DNA of 64,000 nucleotides from Methylovirgula ligni (lineage in GTDB: Bacteria > Pseudomonadota > Alphaproteobacteria > Rhizobiales > Beijerinckiaceae): NCBI RefSeq assembly GCF_004135935.1, contig NZ_CP025086.1, positions 434,001 to 498,000 of the forward strand, in the 5' to 3' direction. Position numbers and translations under genes: made by a program. The notes under the pieces are model-generated. The model was not told the DNA's origin. It worked only from the letters and a program-made list of their open reading frames with translations, and made no database searches. This document shows, in pieces, positions 21,546 through 30,429 of the stretch (position 1 is its first letter; the number at the start of each line of letters is the position of its first letter).

Positions 21546-22706
21546 CTATTCCACGCGGCCCGGCGTGACGTGCAGGAATTGCGCGCGCTCTTCGAGTCCG
21601 GCGAAGGCGGCGCGGTCGGCGCCGGTCATGAAGACTTGCGATTCGAGCGCCAGCAGCCGCTCGTAAAGCGCGGCGCGGCGCGCGGCATCGAGATGCGCCG
21701 CGATCTCATCGAGCAGGACGAAGGGCCTGATGCCGCTCAGCGCCGCGACCAGCCGGGCATGCGCGAGCACGAGGCCGATCAGCAGCGCCTTCTGCTCGCC
21801 GGTCGACGAGCGTGCGGCCTCGGCCTGTTTCGGCCCATGCACGACAAGGAGATCGGCGGTATGCGGGCCAATCAGCGTGCGCCCGGCGGCGGCATCGCGG
21901 CCGCGGTTCTGACGCAGCAGATCGCGGTAGATGTCCTCGGCCTCCAGCGCCGGCCGTGTGGCGAGCAAGTCTTCGACATCCCCCTTCAGCGTCAATTCGG
22001 CGAAAGGAAAGGGCGAGGCGGCGTCTCTGTCCTGCAAAATAACCTGCGCCAGATGGGCGACCGTCTGCTGCCGTGCCGCGGCAACGGCGACGCCGATCTC
22101 TGCAACTTCGCGCTCGGTCGCATCGAGCCATTGCCGGTCGCGGCCGCCGTTTTCCAGCAAACGGTTGCGGTTGCGCAACGCGCGCTCCAAAGCATTGACG
22201 CGCCCGCCATGCTCGGAATCGATCGCCAGCACCAATCGGTCGAGAAAACGCCGCCGCTCACCCGCCGGGCCGGAGAACAGGCCGTCCATAGCCGGCGTCA
22301 GCCAGACAATGCGCAGATAATCGGCGAACGGCCGGATGGAGGCCAAAGGCTCGCGGTTCAGCCGGTAACGGCGAATGGGGCTGCCCTCAGCCTGAATCTC
22401 CGTTCCCGTGCCGAGCTGAATTGTGCCATCATGGGTGGTGACTTCGGCGGAGATGGCGAAGGTCCCGGGGCCGCCGGCGCGGGCGCATTCGGCAAGGTCC
22501 GCCCGCCGCAGGCCGCGCCCGGGACAAAGCAGGGAGATCGCCTCGATCAGATTGGTTTTTCCGGCCCCGTTCTCACCCGTCAGGACGAGGACGCCGGGCG
22601 CCAAGGCGAGATCGAGCGCGGCATAGGAGCGGAAATTGGCGAGGACGAGCCGGGCCACCGCCGGGAGGGCGGCGCGCATTTTCGCGGGCGTTGTGGCTTC
22701 GTTCAT
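21546..22706 (-). CDS. recF: DNA replication and repair protein RecF
   Basis: SMC-like ATPase of 386 residues that helps load RecA at gapped DNA. The Walker A GENGAGKT is at about 44-51, the ABC-type signature appears as SSTGEQKALLIGLVLAHA, and Walker B as PFVLLDEIAAHLD. It stands alone, not behind dnaN as in the classical dnaA-dnaN-recF order, and converges with mutM. Confidence 0.95.
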   Translation of the reverse strand: MNEATTPAKMRAALPAVARLVLANFRSYAALDLALAPGVLVLTGENGAGKTNLIEAISLLCPGRGLRRADLAECARAGGPGTFAISAEVTTHDGTIQLGTGTEIQAEGSPIRRYRLNREPLASIRPFADYLRIVWLTPAMDGLFSGPAGERRRFLDRLVLAIDSEHGGRVNALERALRNRNRLLENGGRDRQWLDATEREVAEIGVAVAAARQQTVAHLAQVILQDRDAASPFPFAELTLKGDVEDLLATRPALEAEDIYRDLLRQNRGRDAAAGRTLIGPHTADLLVVHGPKQAEAARSSTGEQKALLIGLVLAHARLVAALSGIRPFVLLDEIAAHLDAARRAALYERLLALESQVFMTGADRAAFAGLEERAQFLHVTPGRVE

Positions 22707-22751
22707 ATGCGGTCATTAAAGGAAGGCGCGAGTTCTGGGAATTAGGTTGCG

Positions 22752-23246
22752 ATGGCGCAGCACGAGGCACCAAACCAGAAGAGCAACGGCCAGATGCGCT
22801 ACCGGCTTGGGCCGCGCGGCGCCGATGTTGCTATGCTCGCCGATCTCTGGGTCGCCGCCTGGCAGGCGGTCGTGCCGCAGATCGATTTCGCCGCCCGCCG
22901 CTCCTGGCTCATCCGCTGCGTCGCGGATATCGAGGCGCAGGGCGGCACCACCGTCTGCGCCTATGATTCCGAAGAGGACGCCGCGGGGTTCTTCCTGCTC
23001 GACCTCAACCGCGCCTATCTGGAACAGATCGCCATCGCGCCGCCGCTGTTCGGCTCCGGATTGGCACGCCTCCTGATCGGCGAAGCCCAACGCCTCTGCC
23101 CGGAGGGGCTGACGCTCGACGTCAACGCCGACAATCTGCGCGCACTGCGCTTTTATGAAAAGGCCGGCTTCCAGCGCGGCGAGGCGGGCATCAATCCGGC
23201 TTCCGGCCTCGCCACCTGGCGGATGCACTGGCCGAGCCCGGTCTAG
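22752..23246 (+). CDS. GNAT-family N-acetyltransferase
   Basis: Predicted acetyl-CoA-dependent acetyltransferase of 164 residues. Motif A is visible as EQIAIAPPLFGSGLARLLIGEA with a somewhat degenerate acetyl-CoA loop, followed by LTLDVNADNLRALRFYEKAGFQR (motif B, typical of RimI-like and related enzymes). It is divergent from recF and convergent with the histidine-rich gene. Substrate unknown. Confidence 0.87.
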   Translation: MAQHEAPNQKSNGQMRYRLGPRGADVAMLADLWVAAWQAVVPQIDFAARRSWLIRCVADIEAQGGTTVCAYDSEEDAAGFFLLDLNRAYLEQIAIAPPLFGSGLARLLIGEAQRLCPEGLTLDVNADNLRALRFYEKAGFQRGEAGINPASGLATWRMHWPSPV

Positions 23247-23251
23247 ACTGT

Positions 23252-23644
23252 TCAGTCGTGATGATGCGTGTGACGGGTGTGGCCGCGCCCGTGATGCGTA
23301 TGCGAACCGCCGACTTCGATCTCCATATGCTGGCGGCCGTGGCGGTGCGCGCCGTGATGCCAGTAATGCACGTGGTGATGATGGCTGGAGTGGCCGCCGT
23401 CGCCACCCTCTCCGCCTTCCCCAGCACCACCGCCGCCTTCTCCGCCATCATCGCCGTCCGGCATGGCTTTGGCTCCATGCAGATGCGCGACCGGCCCAAA
23501 GGAGGCAAGGCATTGATTATAAGCATCCGCCGCCTGGATTTTCTCGCAATCGCTGATCGAGCGGGGCGCGGCGGCGAGCGGCGCGGCGAAAAGACCGATG
23601 CCCAGCAGACTGAGCAGCGGGACGGCGCGTCGAAAATTCTTCAT
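23252..23644 (-). CDS. Small secreted histidine-rich protein coupled to pheT
   Basis: Predicted exported protein of 130 residues. A signal peptide (about 1-25, ending AAPLAAA) is followed by a short region with two cysteines ([15 protein letters not shown]), a Gly/Glu/Asp-rich linker (about 64-84) and a C-terminal third crowded with histidines in HH and HxH clusters. Such composition suggests binding of Ni, Zn, Cu or Co, but no known family was recognised. Its ATG overlaps the pheT stop by 4 bases, so it is probably cotranslated with pheT; the same pattern, lacking cysteine pairing to a known fold, makes the function open. Confidence 0.8.
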   Translation of the reverse strand: MKNFRRAVPLLSLLGIGLFAAPLAAAPRSISDCEKIQAADAYNQCLASFGPVAHLHGAKAMPDGDDGGEGGGGAGEGGEGGDGGHSSHHHHVHYWHHGAHRHGRQHMEIEVGGSHTHHGRGHTRHTHHHD

Positions 23645-26073
23645 CCTCTGAGCGTCGCTCCCGTTTTATTCTGGACCTCGGCGATGATCTTGGCAGCGAT
23701 CGCGTCAATCTCCGCATCGGTGAGAGTTTTATCGCGCGGCTGCAGGGTGACCGCAATAGCGATCGACTTCTTGCCGGGCGGAATCTCGTCCCCCTCGTAG
23801 ACGTCGAACAAATTAGCGCCCGTTATAAGGGTGCGATCCGCCGATTGCACCGCACGCAACAGATCCGCCGCCTTCACATGACGATCGGCGAGGAAGGCGA
23901 AGTCGCGCTCCACCGGCATGAGATCGGAAATCTCAAGCTTCGGCTTGGTCTTGGTCGGCTTGGCTTTGGGCAACGGAATGTCGTCAAGCACGATCTCGAA
24001 GCCCACAAGCGGCGCATCGACATCCAGCGCCGCGAGGACGCGCGGATGCAATTGGCCGAAATAGCCGACGATGTTCTTCGGCCCGAATTGCAAGGTTCCC
24101 GAGCGGCCGGGATGAAACCAGCCCGGGCCTCCCGGCACGATCTGCAAACCGGCGAGCGGCACGCCAAGCGCGCCGAGCAAGGCCAGCGCATCGGCCTTGG
24201 CATCGAAAATATCGGCATCGGACGCGCCATCCGCCCAATGACGTCCGCGCGCAGCGACACGCGCCCGGCCCTGCCGCAGCCCCGCAACCACCGTCTTCTG
24301 ATCCTCGGGCGCCGTACCTTTGAAAATCGGCCCGACTTCGAACAGAGCCACATCGCCGAAGCCGCGATCGGCGTTGCGTTTGGCCGAGGCGATATGCCCC
24401 GGCAAAAGGCTCGGCCGCATGTCGGAAAGATCGGAGGCAATCGGATTGGCCAGCACCAAAGCCTCATCGCCGCCGCCGAAGAGCAGCGCCTGCTCATGCG
24501 AGATGAAAGACCAGCTAACCGCCTCGGTGAGGCCGTTGGCGGCAAGCGCCCGTTTGACGTTGCGCACGCGCTTTTGCAGCGGCGTCAAAATCGCGGCGGA
24601 GACATGCGCATCCTCGCGCGGCAGCGGCTGCGCCGGGATGCGATCGACCCCGGCGATACGCAAAATTTCCTCGACGATGTCGGCTTTGCCTTCGATGTCC
24701 GGCCGCCAGGACGGCACGTCGATCACGACAAGATCGCTGTTGCCCGGCAGGCTCGCCGGACGAAAGCCGAGATGCTCCAGAATGGCGGCCATTTCCGACG
24801 GCGAAAGCTCGATACCGGCGAGGCGCCGCACCTCGCTCCATGGAAACGTGATGCGTTTCACCGTGCTGGGAATCTCGCCGGCGAGAACGATGTCGGAGGC
24901 TTCGCCGCCGCAGAATTCGAGTACGAGTTGCGTCGCGAGTTCGAGACCCGGCAGCGTGAACGCCGGATCGACGCCGCGCTCGAAGCGATAGCGCGCATCG
25001 GAATTGATGCCGAGGCGGCGGCCGGTGCGGGCGATGTTCACCGGGTCCCACAAAGCCGATTCGATCAGTACATCGGTCGTCTCGGCAGAACAGCCCGAAG
25101 CCTCGCCGCCCATGATGCCGGCGAGCGACTCGACACCATTGTCGTCAGCGATGACGACGGCATTCTCGTCGAGCGGATAGGTCTTGCCGTCGAGCGCGAC
25201 GAGGCTTTCGCCGGCGCGGGCGCGGCGCACGCTGAGATCGCCCTTGACTTTACCTGCGTCGAAGACATGCAGCGGCCGGGCGCGATCGATCGTCAGGAAA
25301 TTGGTAATGTCGACGAGCGCATTGATCGGCCGCAGGCCAATAGCGCGCAATTGCGTCTGCAGCCATTCGGGACTCGGGCCGTTCCTGACGCCGCGTACAA
25401 GCCGCAGCGCGAACGCCGGCGCGAGATGCCTGTCGGCTGCATCGAAATCGAGGCTCACTTTCACCGGGCAGGGAAATTGACCCGCGACCGGTGTGACCGG
25501 CGGCGTCTTCAATTGGCCCAGGCCCGCAGCATCGAGATCGCGGGCGACGCCGAGGACGCCCGCGGCATCCGGCCGGTTCGGCGTCAGGTTGATCTCGATC
25601 AGCGGATCGTCGAGGGCCGCCCATTTCGCATAGAGAACGCCGACCGGCGCATCGGCGGGAAGATCGAGGATGCCGTCATGATCACCGGAAAGTTCGAGCT
25701 CGGCGCCGGAGCACAACATGCCGCCGGATTCGACGCCGCGGATGATGCCCTTGCTCAGCGTGATGCCTTTGGCGGGAATGTAGGCGCCGGGCGGCGCGAA
25801 GACAGATTTCATCCCCGTCCGCGCGTTCGGCGCCCCGCACACGACTTGCACCGGCGCGCCGGTGCCAATGTCGACGAAGCAGATGCGCAAGCGGTCGGCA
25901 TTGGGGTGTTGGCGCGCCTCGATCACTTGCGCGATGACGAAATCCTTCAGCGCCGCGGCGGGATCGTGCACATGCTCGACCTCAAGGCCGATCTTGGTCA
26001 GGGACTCGACGATCGCGGCAAGATCGGCATCCGTCTCGAGATGTTGCTTCAGCCAGCTCAGAGTAAATTTCAT
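23641..26073 (-). CDS. pheT: Phenylalanine--tRNA ligase beta subunit
   Basis: Large subunit of the heterotetrameric PheRS, 810 residues, normal length. An N-terminal OB-fold tRNA-binding domain (about 39-150), the B3/4 editing domain, the B5 DNA-binding-like domain (about 400-475), the core catalytic-like domain and a C-terminal anticodon-binding ferredoxin-like domain ([20 protein letters not shown] onward) are all recognisable. The partner pheS is not next to it: the upstream gene is an NDUFA9-like reductase, 57 bases away. The histidine-rich gene overlaps its stop. Confidence 0.97.
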   Translation of the reverse strand: MKFTLSWLKQHLETDADLAAIVESLTKIGLEVEHVHDPAAALKDFVIAQVIEARQHPNADRLRICFVDIGTGAPVQVVCGAPNARTGMKSVFAPPGAYIPAKGITLSKGIIRGVESGGMLCSGAELELSGDHDGILDLPADAPVGVLYAKWAALDDPLIEINLTPNRPDAAGVLGVARDLDAAGLGQLKTPPVTPVAGQFPCPVKVSLDFDAADRHLAPAFALRLVRGVRNGPSPEWLQTQLRAIGLRPINALVDITNFLTIDRARPLHVFDAGKVKGDLSVRRARAGESLVALDGKTYPLDENAVVIADDNGVESLAGIMGGEASGCSAETTDVLIESALWDPVNIARTGRRLGINSDARYRFERGVDPAFTLPGLELATQLVLEFCGGEASDIVLAGEIPSTVKRITFPWSEVRRLAGIELSPSEMAAILEHLGFRPASLPGNSDLVVIDVPSWRPDIEGKADIVEEILRIAGVDRIPAQPLPREDAHVSAAILTPLQKRVRNVKRALAANGLTEAVSWSFISHEQALLFGGGDEALVLANPIASDLSDMRPSLLPGHIASAKRNADRGFGDVALFEVGPIFKGTAPEDQKTVVAGLRQGRARVAARGRHWADGASDADIFDAKADALALLGALGVPLAGLQIVPGGPGWFHPGRSGTLQFGPKNIVGYFGQLHPRVLAALDVDAPLVGFEIVLDDIPLPKAKPTKTKPKLEISDLMPVERDFAFLADRHVKAADLLRAVQSADRTLITGANLFDVYEGDEIPPGKKSIAIAVTLQPRDKTLTDAEIDAIAAKIIAEVQNKTGATLRG

Positions 26074-26130
26074 GAATCGTCCGGTTCGGCGCGCGGCCTG
26101 CGGCTTCGATACGGGCGCGCAGGCCGGCGT

Positions 26131-27153
26131 TTATGCGCTGCGTTGGTCGGCGAATTGGCCGGTCTTGCGATAGCGTGTGAGGTAGGCCGGCACCAGCGCC
26201 TCGAAGGATTCGGGCGCGATGCCGAGACCGTTCAAGGTGCGCCGCGCGACGGTTGCGGCAGCGCTGACGACATTGTCCTGCCGCAGCAATTTGACCTGAT
26301 CGGGGGTGAGGACAAAATCCTCCGGCAAAAGACCGAGCGTGAGTTGCGCCATAAGTTCGCTGATGGCGCCGAAGCCGCTTGCGGGGCCGAAGGGCAGCGA
26401 GACAAGCGCCCGCTTGCGCTCCGTCTCGGCAAGGATAAAGCCGATAATCTCGCGCAGGCTGCGCACTTCCGGCCCGCCAAGCTCATAGATCGCGCCGGGT
26501 GCGGCCTTGCCATCGAGCGCAGCCGCGACCGCGGCGCCAACGTCGCCGGCATAGACCGGCTGCAGCTTGGTGACGCCGCCACCGATCAGCGGTAGCACCG
26601 GCGAAAGCCGCGCCAGCGCCGCGAAGCGGTTGAAGAAATGATCCTCCGGCCCGAAAACAACGGACGGCCGCAAGATTGTGGCATCGGGCAAAATCTCGCG
26701 CACTGCTGCTTCCCCGGCCGCCTTGGTCCGGGCGTAGTCCGAGCGCGAGCCGGGATCTGCGCCAAGCGCTGAGATATGGACGAAATTGCCGATGCCGGCG
26801 GCGCGCACCGCCGCCGCCACGTTGCGCGCACCTTCGTGATGCACGGCCTCGAATGTCTGCTTGCCGCGCTGGCGCAGGATGCCGACGAGGTTCACCGCAG
26901 CGTCGGCATTGCGCAAAGCGGCCGCGACCGATTCGGGATAGCGCAGATTGGCCTGGACGGCGGTGATCTGGCCGACGCCGCCGGACGGCTGCAGATGGAA
27001 CGCGAGGTCCGGCCGGCGGACGGCGACGCGCACCAGCCAGCCCTGCTTCGCCAGAGCGCGGACGACATAACGGCCGACAAACCCCGCTCCGCCGAAGACC
27101 GTCACCAGCCGGTCGGAGCGCCTCTTTGCTTCATTCATGACGGCTTCGTTCAT
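26131..27153 (-). CDS. Complex I NDUFA9-subunit-like NAD(P)-binding protein
   Basis: Atypical short-chain dehydrogenase of 340 residues. The Rossmann motif VFGGAGFVGRYVVRAL is at about 19-34, and the family signature around HHEGARNVAAAVRAAGIGNFVHISALGAD and RPSVVFGPEDHFFNRFA is that of the NDUFA9-like proteins, which in mitochondria belong to complex I and in bacteria may act in quinone or respiratory-chain assembly. Two ATG starts (27153, 27138) are possible. It lies upstream of pheT on the same strand and downstream (in plus coordinates, before) of tRNA-Leu. Confidence 0.88.
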   Translation of the reverse strand: MNEAVMNEAKRRSDRLVTVFGGAGFVGRYVVRALAKQGWLVRVAVRRPDLAFHLQPSGGVGQITAVQANLRYPESVAAALRNADAAVNLVGILRQRGKQTFEAVHHEGARNVAAAVRAAGIGNFVHISALGADPGSRSDYARTKAAGEAAVREILPDATILRPSVVFGPEDHFFNRFAALARLSPVLPLIGGGVTKLQPVYAGDVGAAVAAALDGKAAPGAIYELGGPEVRSLREIIGFILAETERKRALVSLPFGPASGFGAISELMAQLTLGLLPEDFVLTPDQVKLLRQDNVVSAAATVARRTLNGLGIAPESFEALVPAYLTRYRKTGQFADQRSA

Positions 27154-27308
27154 GGCGGCAGACCCATCTCGCTTGCGCGCCGCTGTTCTAATCAGCCGGG
27201 CCGCCCCTGTACAGGCCGCGCGGCCTTCTCGCCAGGCTTTTTCGGCATTGCGGCAGCCGCCCGATTGACAAGAGGCGGAGGCGGCCCCTATGGGAGGGGG
27301 CCGCGAGT

Positions 27309-27393
27309 GCCCTGGTGGCGGAATTGGTAGACGCGCTGGTTTCAGGTACCAGTGGTGAAAGCCGTGGAGGTTCGAGTCCTCTCCAGGGCACCA
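27309..27393 (+). tRNA. tRNA-Leu (anticodon CAG)
   Basis: An 85-base cloverleaf with encoded CCA. The acceptor arm GCCCTGG (27309-27315) pairs with CCAGGGC (27383-27389), followed by A and CCA. The anticodon stem CTGGT/ACCAG encloses the loop TTCAGGT with anticodon CAG; a long variable arm (class II) and the T-arm GGTTCGAGTCC follow. It marks the left edge of the accessory region. Confidence 0.97.
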
Positions 27394-27564
27394 GGCGGCC
27401 CTTTCGAGGTTCTCCTCCGTTGCGCATAGTCAACGCATTTCAATAGCTTACGAGATTTTCACCGGCCGCCGTTCGCCATAGCGGCCTGTGACAATGCGGG
27501 TACGTGAGGGTACGAAGCTCTTTGATAGAGAAATCGTACCCCTCAACTGTAAGGACGTCCTCCG

Positions 27565-27630
27565 ATGCCCACGCTCGCAGCGGAGAGCGCGAAGCCGCGC
27601 AGCAACCCTTACGACCGCCGGGCTTCTTAG
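27565..27630 (+). pseudogene. Possible N-terminal remnant of a tyrosine integrase
   Basis: Starting at ATG 27565, a 21-codon frame (MPTLAAESAKPRSNPYDRR then stop) resembles the N-terminus of P4-type integrases, which typically carry an AKPR-x-KPY motif in this position. It is preceded by GAGGGTACGAAG- and GTACCCCTC-like sequence and lies 170 bases beyond the tRNA-Leu 3' end, the usual position for such integrases. The frame stops at once, so nothing functional remains. The match is short and the call tentative. Confidence 0.35.
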
Positions 27631-27686
27631 CAGTATTAAGAGTTATATCGCGCGATGAACAATTGGGGCGTAAGCGAGCAACGATT

Positions 27687-28043
27687 ATGCGTACATTATT
27701 CGGATGGTTTCTGGGTCTCTTGTTCGTCATCGCACTTTTCTGCTCGTTTCCGTTGTGGGTCGTTCCCTACCGGACTGCGAGCGGAGAACACACCGGCTAT
27801 GTAACGGCCGTCGAGCAAAAGGGCGTCTTCTTCAAGACGTGGACCGCGTACGTAAAGACGAGCCCCACGTCGTCGCAAGAGGATGTGTATTGCGTGATTG
27901 ATCATGCTGTAATTCCGCAGCTCCAGCAGGCGGCACAGTCGAATCAGCACGTCGATCTGTATTTCGTCGATTGGCTGAAGCGAGGAGTTCAGAATTGCAA
28001 GGGAGAGAGTGGCATAATTATCAAAGTAGTTCCCATAAACTAA
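27687..28043 (+). CDS. Small membrane-anchored or secreted protein of unknown function
   Basis: Predicted protein of 118 residues. One strongly hydrophobic N-terminal segment (about 4-27, GWFLGLLFVIALFCSFPLW) precedes a small soluble domain with two cysteines (VYCVID and VQNCKG). Homologous-looking proteins with a TGYV.AVE..GVF.KTW pattern occur across proteobacteria without known function. Base composition is clearly more AT-rich than in the flanking core genes, consistent with transfer. The ATG at 27687 was chosen because the hydrophobic segment then falls at the extreme N-terminus. Confidence 0.72.
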   Translation: MRTLFGWFLGLLFVIALFCSFPLWVVPYRTASGEHTGYVTAVEQKGVFFKTWTAYVKTSPTSSQEDVYCVIDHAVIPQLQQAAQSNQHVDLYFVDWLKRGVQNCKGESGIIIKVVPIN

Positions 28044-28368
28044 GATGCCTGCACAAGCGCTTTGTGAAAAAGACGTTGCGACAAATCTAGTGTGGCTCTG
28101 AGCGGCACATCTTTCACGAACGTGCAGATGCAACCGCAGGCACCAAGCGCTTCTCCAGGCACCATCTTTTCGGAAGCTCCTTAAACTTCAAAAAGATGCT
28201 GTAATTCAGAGCGTTGCGGCGCCGCCAGCGTTGAGCGTGCGGCCGTTAGGCATATTCTTGGCAACCAATTGCATTCCCGCGAAAGTCGAAGGGGGACATT
28301 TGGCCGCCGCCGGCGCGTGGTTGCCTCTCATATGGGCGACCCACTTTTTACTTCGAGTCATGTTGCCG
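28044..28368. other. Non-coding gap in the accessory region
   Basis: No convincing gene in 325 bases. The only notable item is TCTCCAGGCACCA at 28152-28164, which matches the 3' end of the tRNA-Leu gene (27380-27393) except for one missing G and could be a degenerate attachment-site copy. Confidence 0.5.
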
Positions 28369-29334
28369 CTACGTGCTCAACGACGCGCCAAGTCGGTCAA
28401 GAAGATACCCGGTGCCATGCTCGCGTGAGCCTGCATCATCGTAGCCGTCGAGAAAGGCGCCCTGCTCGGCAACCATGAGTCTCGTCCCTCGGTCTTCTCT
28501 CTTGAGCTGCATCGTGGCCAGCGAGACGGATATCTTCTTGTCATCCAGGTGCATGACATAACTATAGACTAGCCTCTGACAGTGGACGACATCATGATAG
28601 ATAGCGTCGAAAGTAGAGACCACGCCGCTCTCCCATCGCCCCTTCACTCGCTCCCGTCCGCCTTCGCGCACATCCATGTGTCGTTCGAGTAAGTCCCACG
28701 CGCCGGAAGGGGCGCCAAACCATTTCTGCTTAGCCGCCTCGTCGGTCAACGCCTTCCACACTCGTTCCGCCGGCACATCGTAACTACGCTCGATGTAGAA
28801 ACTGGCATGCACGACCGAACGCTGATGCGTGCCCTGGGCGCCCGACATGCGCAGCACCTCTTGCTCCAGCTTGTCGAGTGTAGTGCGCCAGCCCTCGGGG
28901 GCGCCAGCGACCATAGGCGCGGCCATCGACGGGTCGATAAAGGTATAGGTTTGCACCACGTCCATCCGAGTACCGCCAAGGACGTCCGTGAATGTCACTT
29001 CGGTGAAGGCACGGAAAAGCTTGCGGCCCTGCGGGTCGGTCGCGTGCATGTCGATCACCAGGCGGCTGTGGGGAGTCACCTCAACAAAGGTGCCACGGGA
29101 CCAATGCTTCTCTCCAGACGGCGATAGCATACAAACCTCGAATGGACCGCCGACCCGCATCTCCACCTTTGCATCAGGAACGCTGTAGGTCTCCGGGCTG
29201 AACCAGTTCATCACATGATCGGCGGTGCTCCACGCCTTGAACACCGTTTCGCGCCTCGCGTGGAAAGTACGGGATATGCGCAGTGGCGGCGGTTGCCGCA
29301 GCATCGGAGTGTTATCAGCATCAGACTGGCCCAT
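28369..29334 (-). CDS. Tandem AHSA1/SRPBCC-domain protein
   Basis: Protein of 321 residues made of two START-like AHSA1 domains. The first (about 17-160) starts LRISRTFHARRETVFKAWSTADHVMNWF; the second (about 178-315) starts ASFYIERSYDVPAERVWKALTDEAAKQKWF. Single-domain versions are common next to ArsR repressors; the fused pair is less common. The domains form a hydrophobic ligand-binding cavity, but the ligand is unknown. Its ATG overlaps the end of the upstream ArsR gene by 14 bases, so the two form an operon. GC is lower than in the core genome. Confidence 0.9.
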   Translation of the reverse strand: MGQSDADNTPMLRQPPPLRISRTFHARRETVFKAWSTADHVMNWFSPETYSVPDAKVEMRVGGPFEVCMLSPSGEKHWSRGTFVEVTPHSRLVIDMHATDPQGRKLFRAFTEVTFTDVLGGTRMDVVQTYTFIDPSMAAPMVAGAPEGWRTTLDKLEQEVLRMSGAQGTHQRSVVHASFYIERSYDVPAERVWKALTDEAAKQKWFGAPSGAWDLLERHMDVREGGRERVKGRWESGVVSTFDAIYHDVVHCQRLVYSYVMHLDDKKISVSLATMQLKREDRGTRLMVAEQGAFLDGYDDAGSREHGTGYLLDRLGASLST

Positions 29335-29671
29335 CGTCTCCTCCGTTTTCCATGGACTTCAGATATTCGTCTAGGCGGTCGAGCCGAACTTGCCACTCCA
29401 GCCGTCGGGCATTGATCCATTGTTCCGCTAGGCTGAGTGTGTCGGGTTGAATCGAGCATGTCCGCACCCGGCCCAGTTTCTCTGAGCGCACCAGTCCCGC
29501 TGCCTCCAGCACGCCAAGATGCTGCATGACCGATGGCAGCGACATCGTGAGCGGTCGCGCCAGCTCGCTCACAGGCGCAGGACCACGGCTCAACCGTTCA
29601 ACTATGGACCGCCGGGCGGGGTCAGCGAGCGCATGGAACAAACTGTCGAGGTCGGCCGATTTGTTAAGCAT
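29321..29671 (-). CDS. ArsR-family transcriptional regulator
   Basis: Winged-helix repressor of 116 residues beginning MLNKSADLDSLFHALADPARRSIVERL, the usual SdpR/ArsR-type opening. The recognition helix lies in LTMSLPSVMQHLGVLEAAGLVRSEKLGR. No metal-binding CxC motif is visible, so the signal is probably not a metal. The ATG at 29671 is preferred over a TTG at 29686, because the TTG lies inside the palindromic operator. It forms an operon with the double-AHSA1 gene downstream. Confidence 0.9.
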   Translation of the reverse strand: MLNKSADLDSLFHALADPARRSIVERLSRGPAPVSELARPLTMSLPSVMQHLGVLEAAGLVRSEKLGRVRTCSIQPDTLSLAEQWINARRLEWQVRLDRLDEYLKSMENGGDDGPV

Positions 29672-29675
29672 ATAC

Positions 29676-29701
29676 CTAACTATCAAGACGGAGACAGTTA
29701 G
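29676..29701. promoter_or_regulatory. Inverted repeat operator in front of arsR-AHSA1 operon
   Basis: CTAACTATC (29676-29684) and GACAGTTAG (29693-29701) form 9-base arms with one mismatch and an 8-base spacer. The element ends 4 bases upstream of the ArsR ATG, a position from which a bound repressor would block its own transcription. Autoregulation is inferred. Confidence 0.65.
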
Positions 29702-29871
29702 GCAATCACTTTAGTAATTATTTGGCGGGCTACCAAGCCGCGGAACACGACGCGCTTTGAAACATCCGCGAGACCCGAATGCAGGCTTGCCCTCAACCCG
29801 TTTGCTGATAAAAATTCGGCAACGGTCACGGCGGGCTGTCGATTGTAACGCCACCGCTGCAACGGCAGGCG

Positions 29872-30429
29872 TTGGAGGGTAGGACCGTCTCCGAGACTGC
29901 GCCTTACACGCCTCGAGAACAGGCCCCCGAACCGGGGCCGACGTCGCGCCGCCGCTTCCTGATCATGTTGGGCTTGGGCGCGGGAGGCGGCATCGTCGCC
30001 GGCGCCGCAATCGGGCCATTGCTTGTGCAACCCTCCGGCAGCGGCCAGCAGCTTGAGGTCGTTCCGACTGGAAGCCTCGACAAAGTGGCGAGCACGCTCG
30101 TGCCCGAACACAGAGCGCGGCTGATTGAGGAGGCGCGGCGTTGCCGCGAACCGCTGGCGCGCGTCGCGATCTGGCATAGCCCCGAGACCAACGGCGGCAC
30201 CATAACGATCCTGTCCGGAGCCTACCAGTCTCCGCCGTTCCGGCTGACGACAGTTCCGAGCCTCGTCGCCTTGCCTTTCCCGGCACCGTATTCGACCGGA
30301 CGCGGTCAGTTGATCGTCATGGGCAGCGCGGATAATTTTGGCATGGCGCTCCGGCCAAATTTTTCCGCTCGCATCGCGGCGCCGGTAGCCATTAAGGTCT
30401 GGTGGACTCCTGTTGGCGGATGCCCATGA
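29872..30429 (+). CDS. Twin-arginine-type membrane-anchored protein, first gene of AAA/Sel1 operon
   Basis: Unrecognised protein of 185 residues. A charged N-terminus with TSRRRFLIML (twin-arginine-like motif at about 24-33) leads into a Gly/Ala-rich hydrophobic segment (about 31-52) without a clear AxA cleavage site, so it may stay anchored and expose its remaining 130 residues outside the cytoplasm. The rest shows no known motif; it ends with a cysteine near the C-terminus. The start is a TTG, as no earlier or nearby ATG fits. The stop overlaps the AAA ATPase start by 4 bases, so the two are coupled. Confidence 0.7.
   Translation: MEGRTVSETAPYTPREQAPEPGPTSRRRFLIMLGLGAGGGIVAGAAIGPLLVQPSGSGQQLEVVPTGSLDKVASTLVPEHRARLIEEARRCREPLARVAIWHSPETNGGTITILSGAYQSPPFRLTTVPSLVALPFPAPYSTGRGQLIVMGSADNFGMALRPNFSARIAAPVAIKVWWTPVGGCP

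Noticed and set aside
23845-26595. Plus-strand open frame of 916 codons
   Set aside because: It is antisense to pheT and part of the NDUFA9-like gene; the product is low-complexity Arg/His-rich and has no domain.
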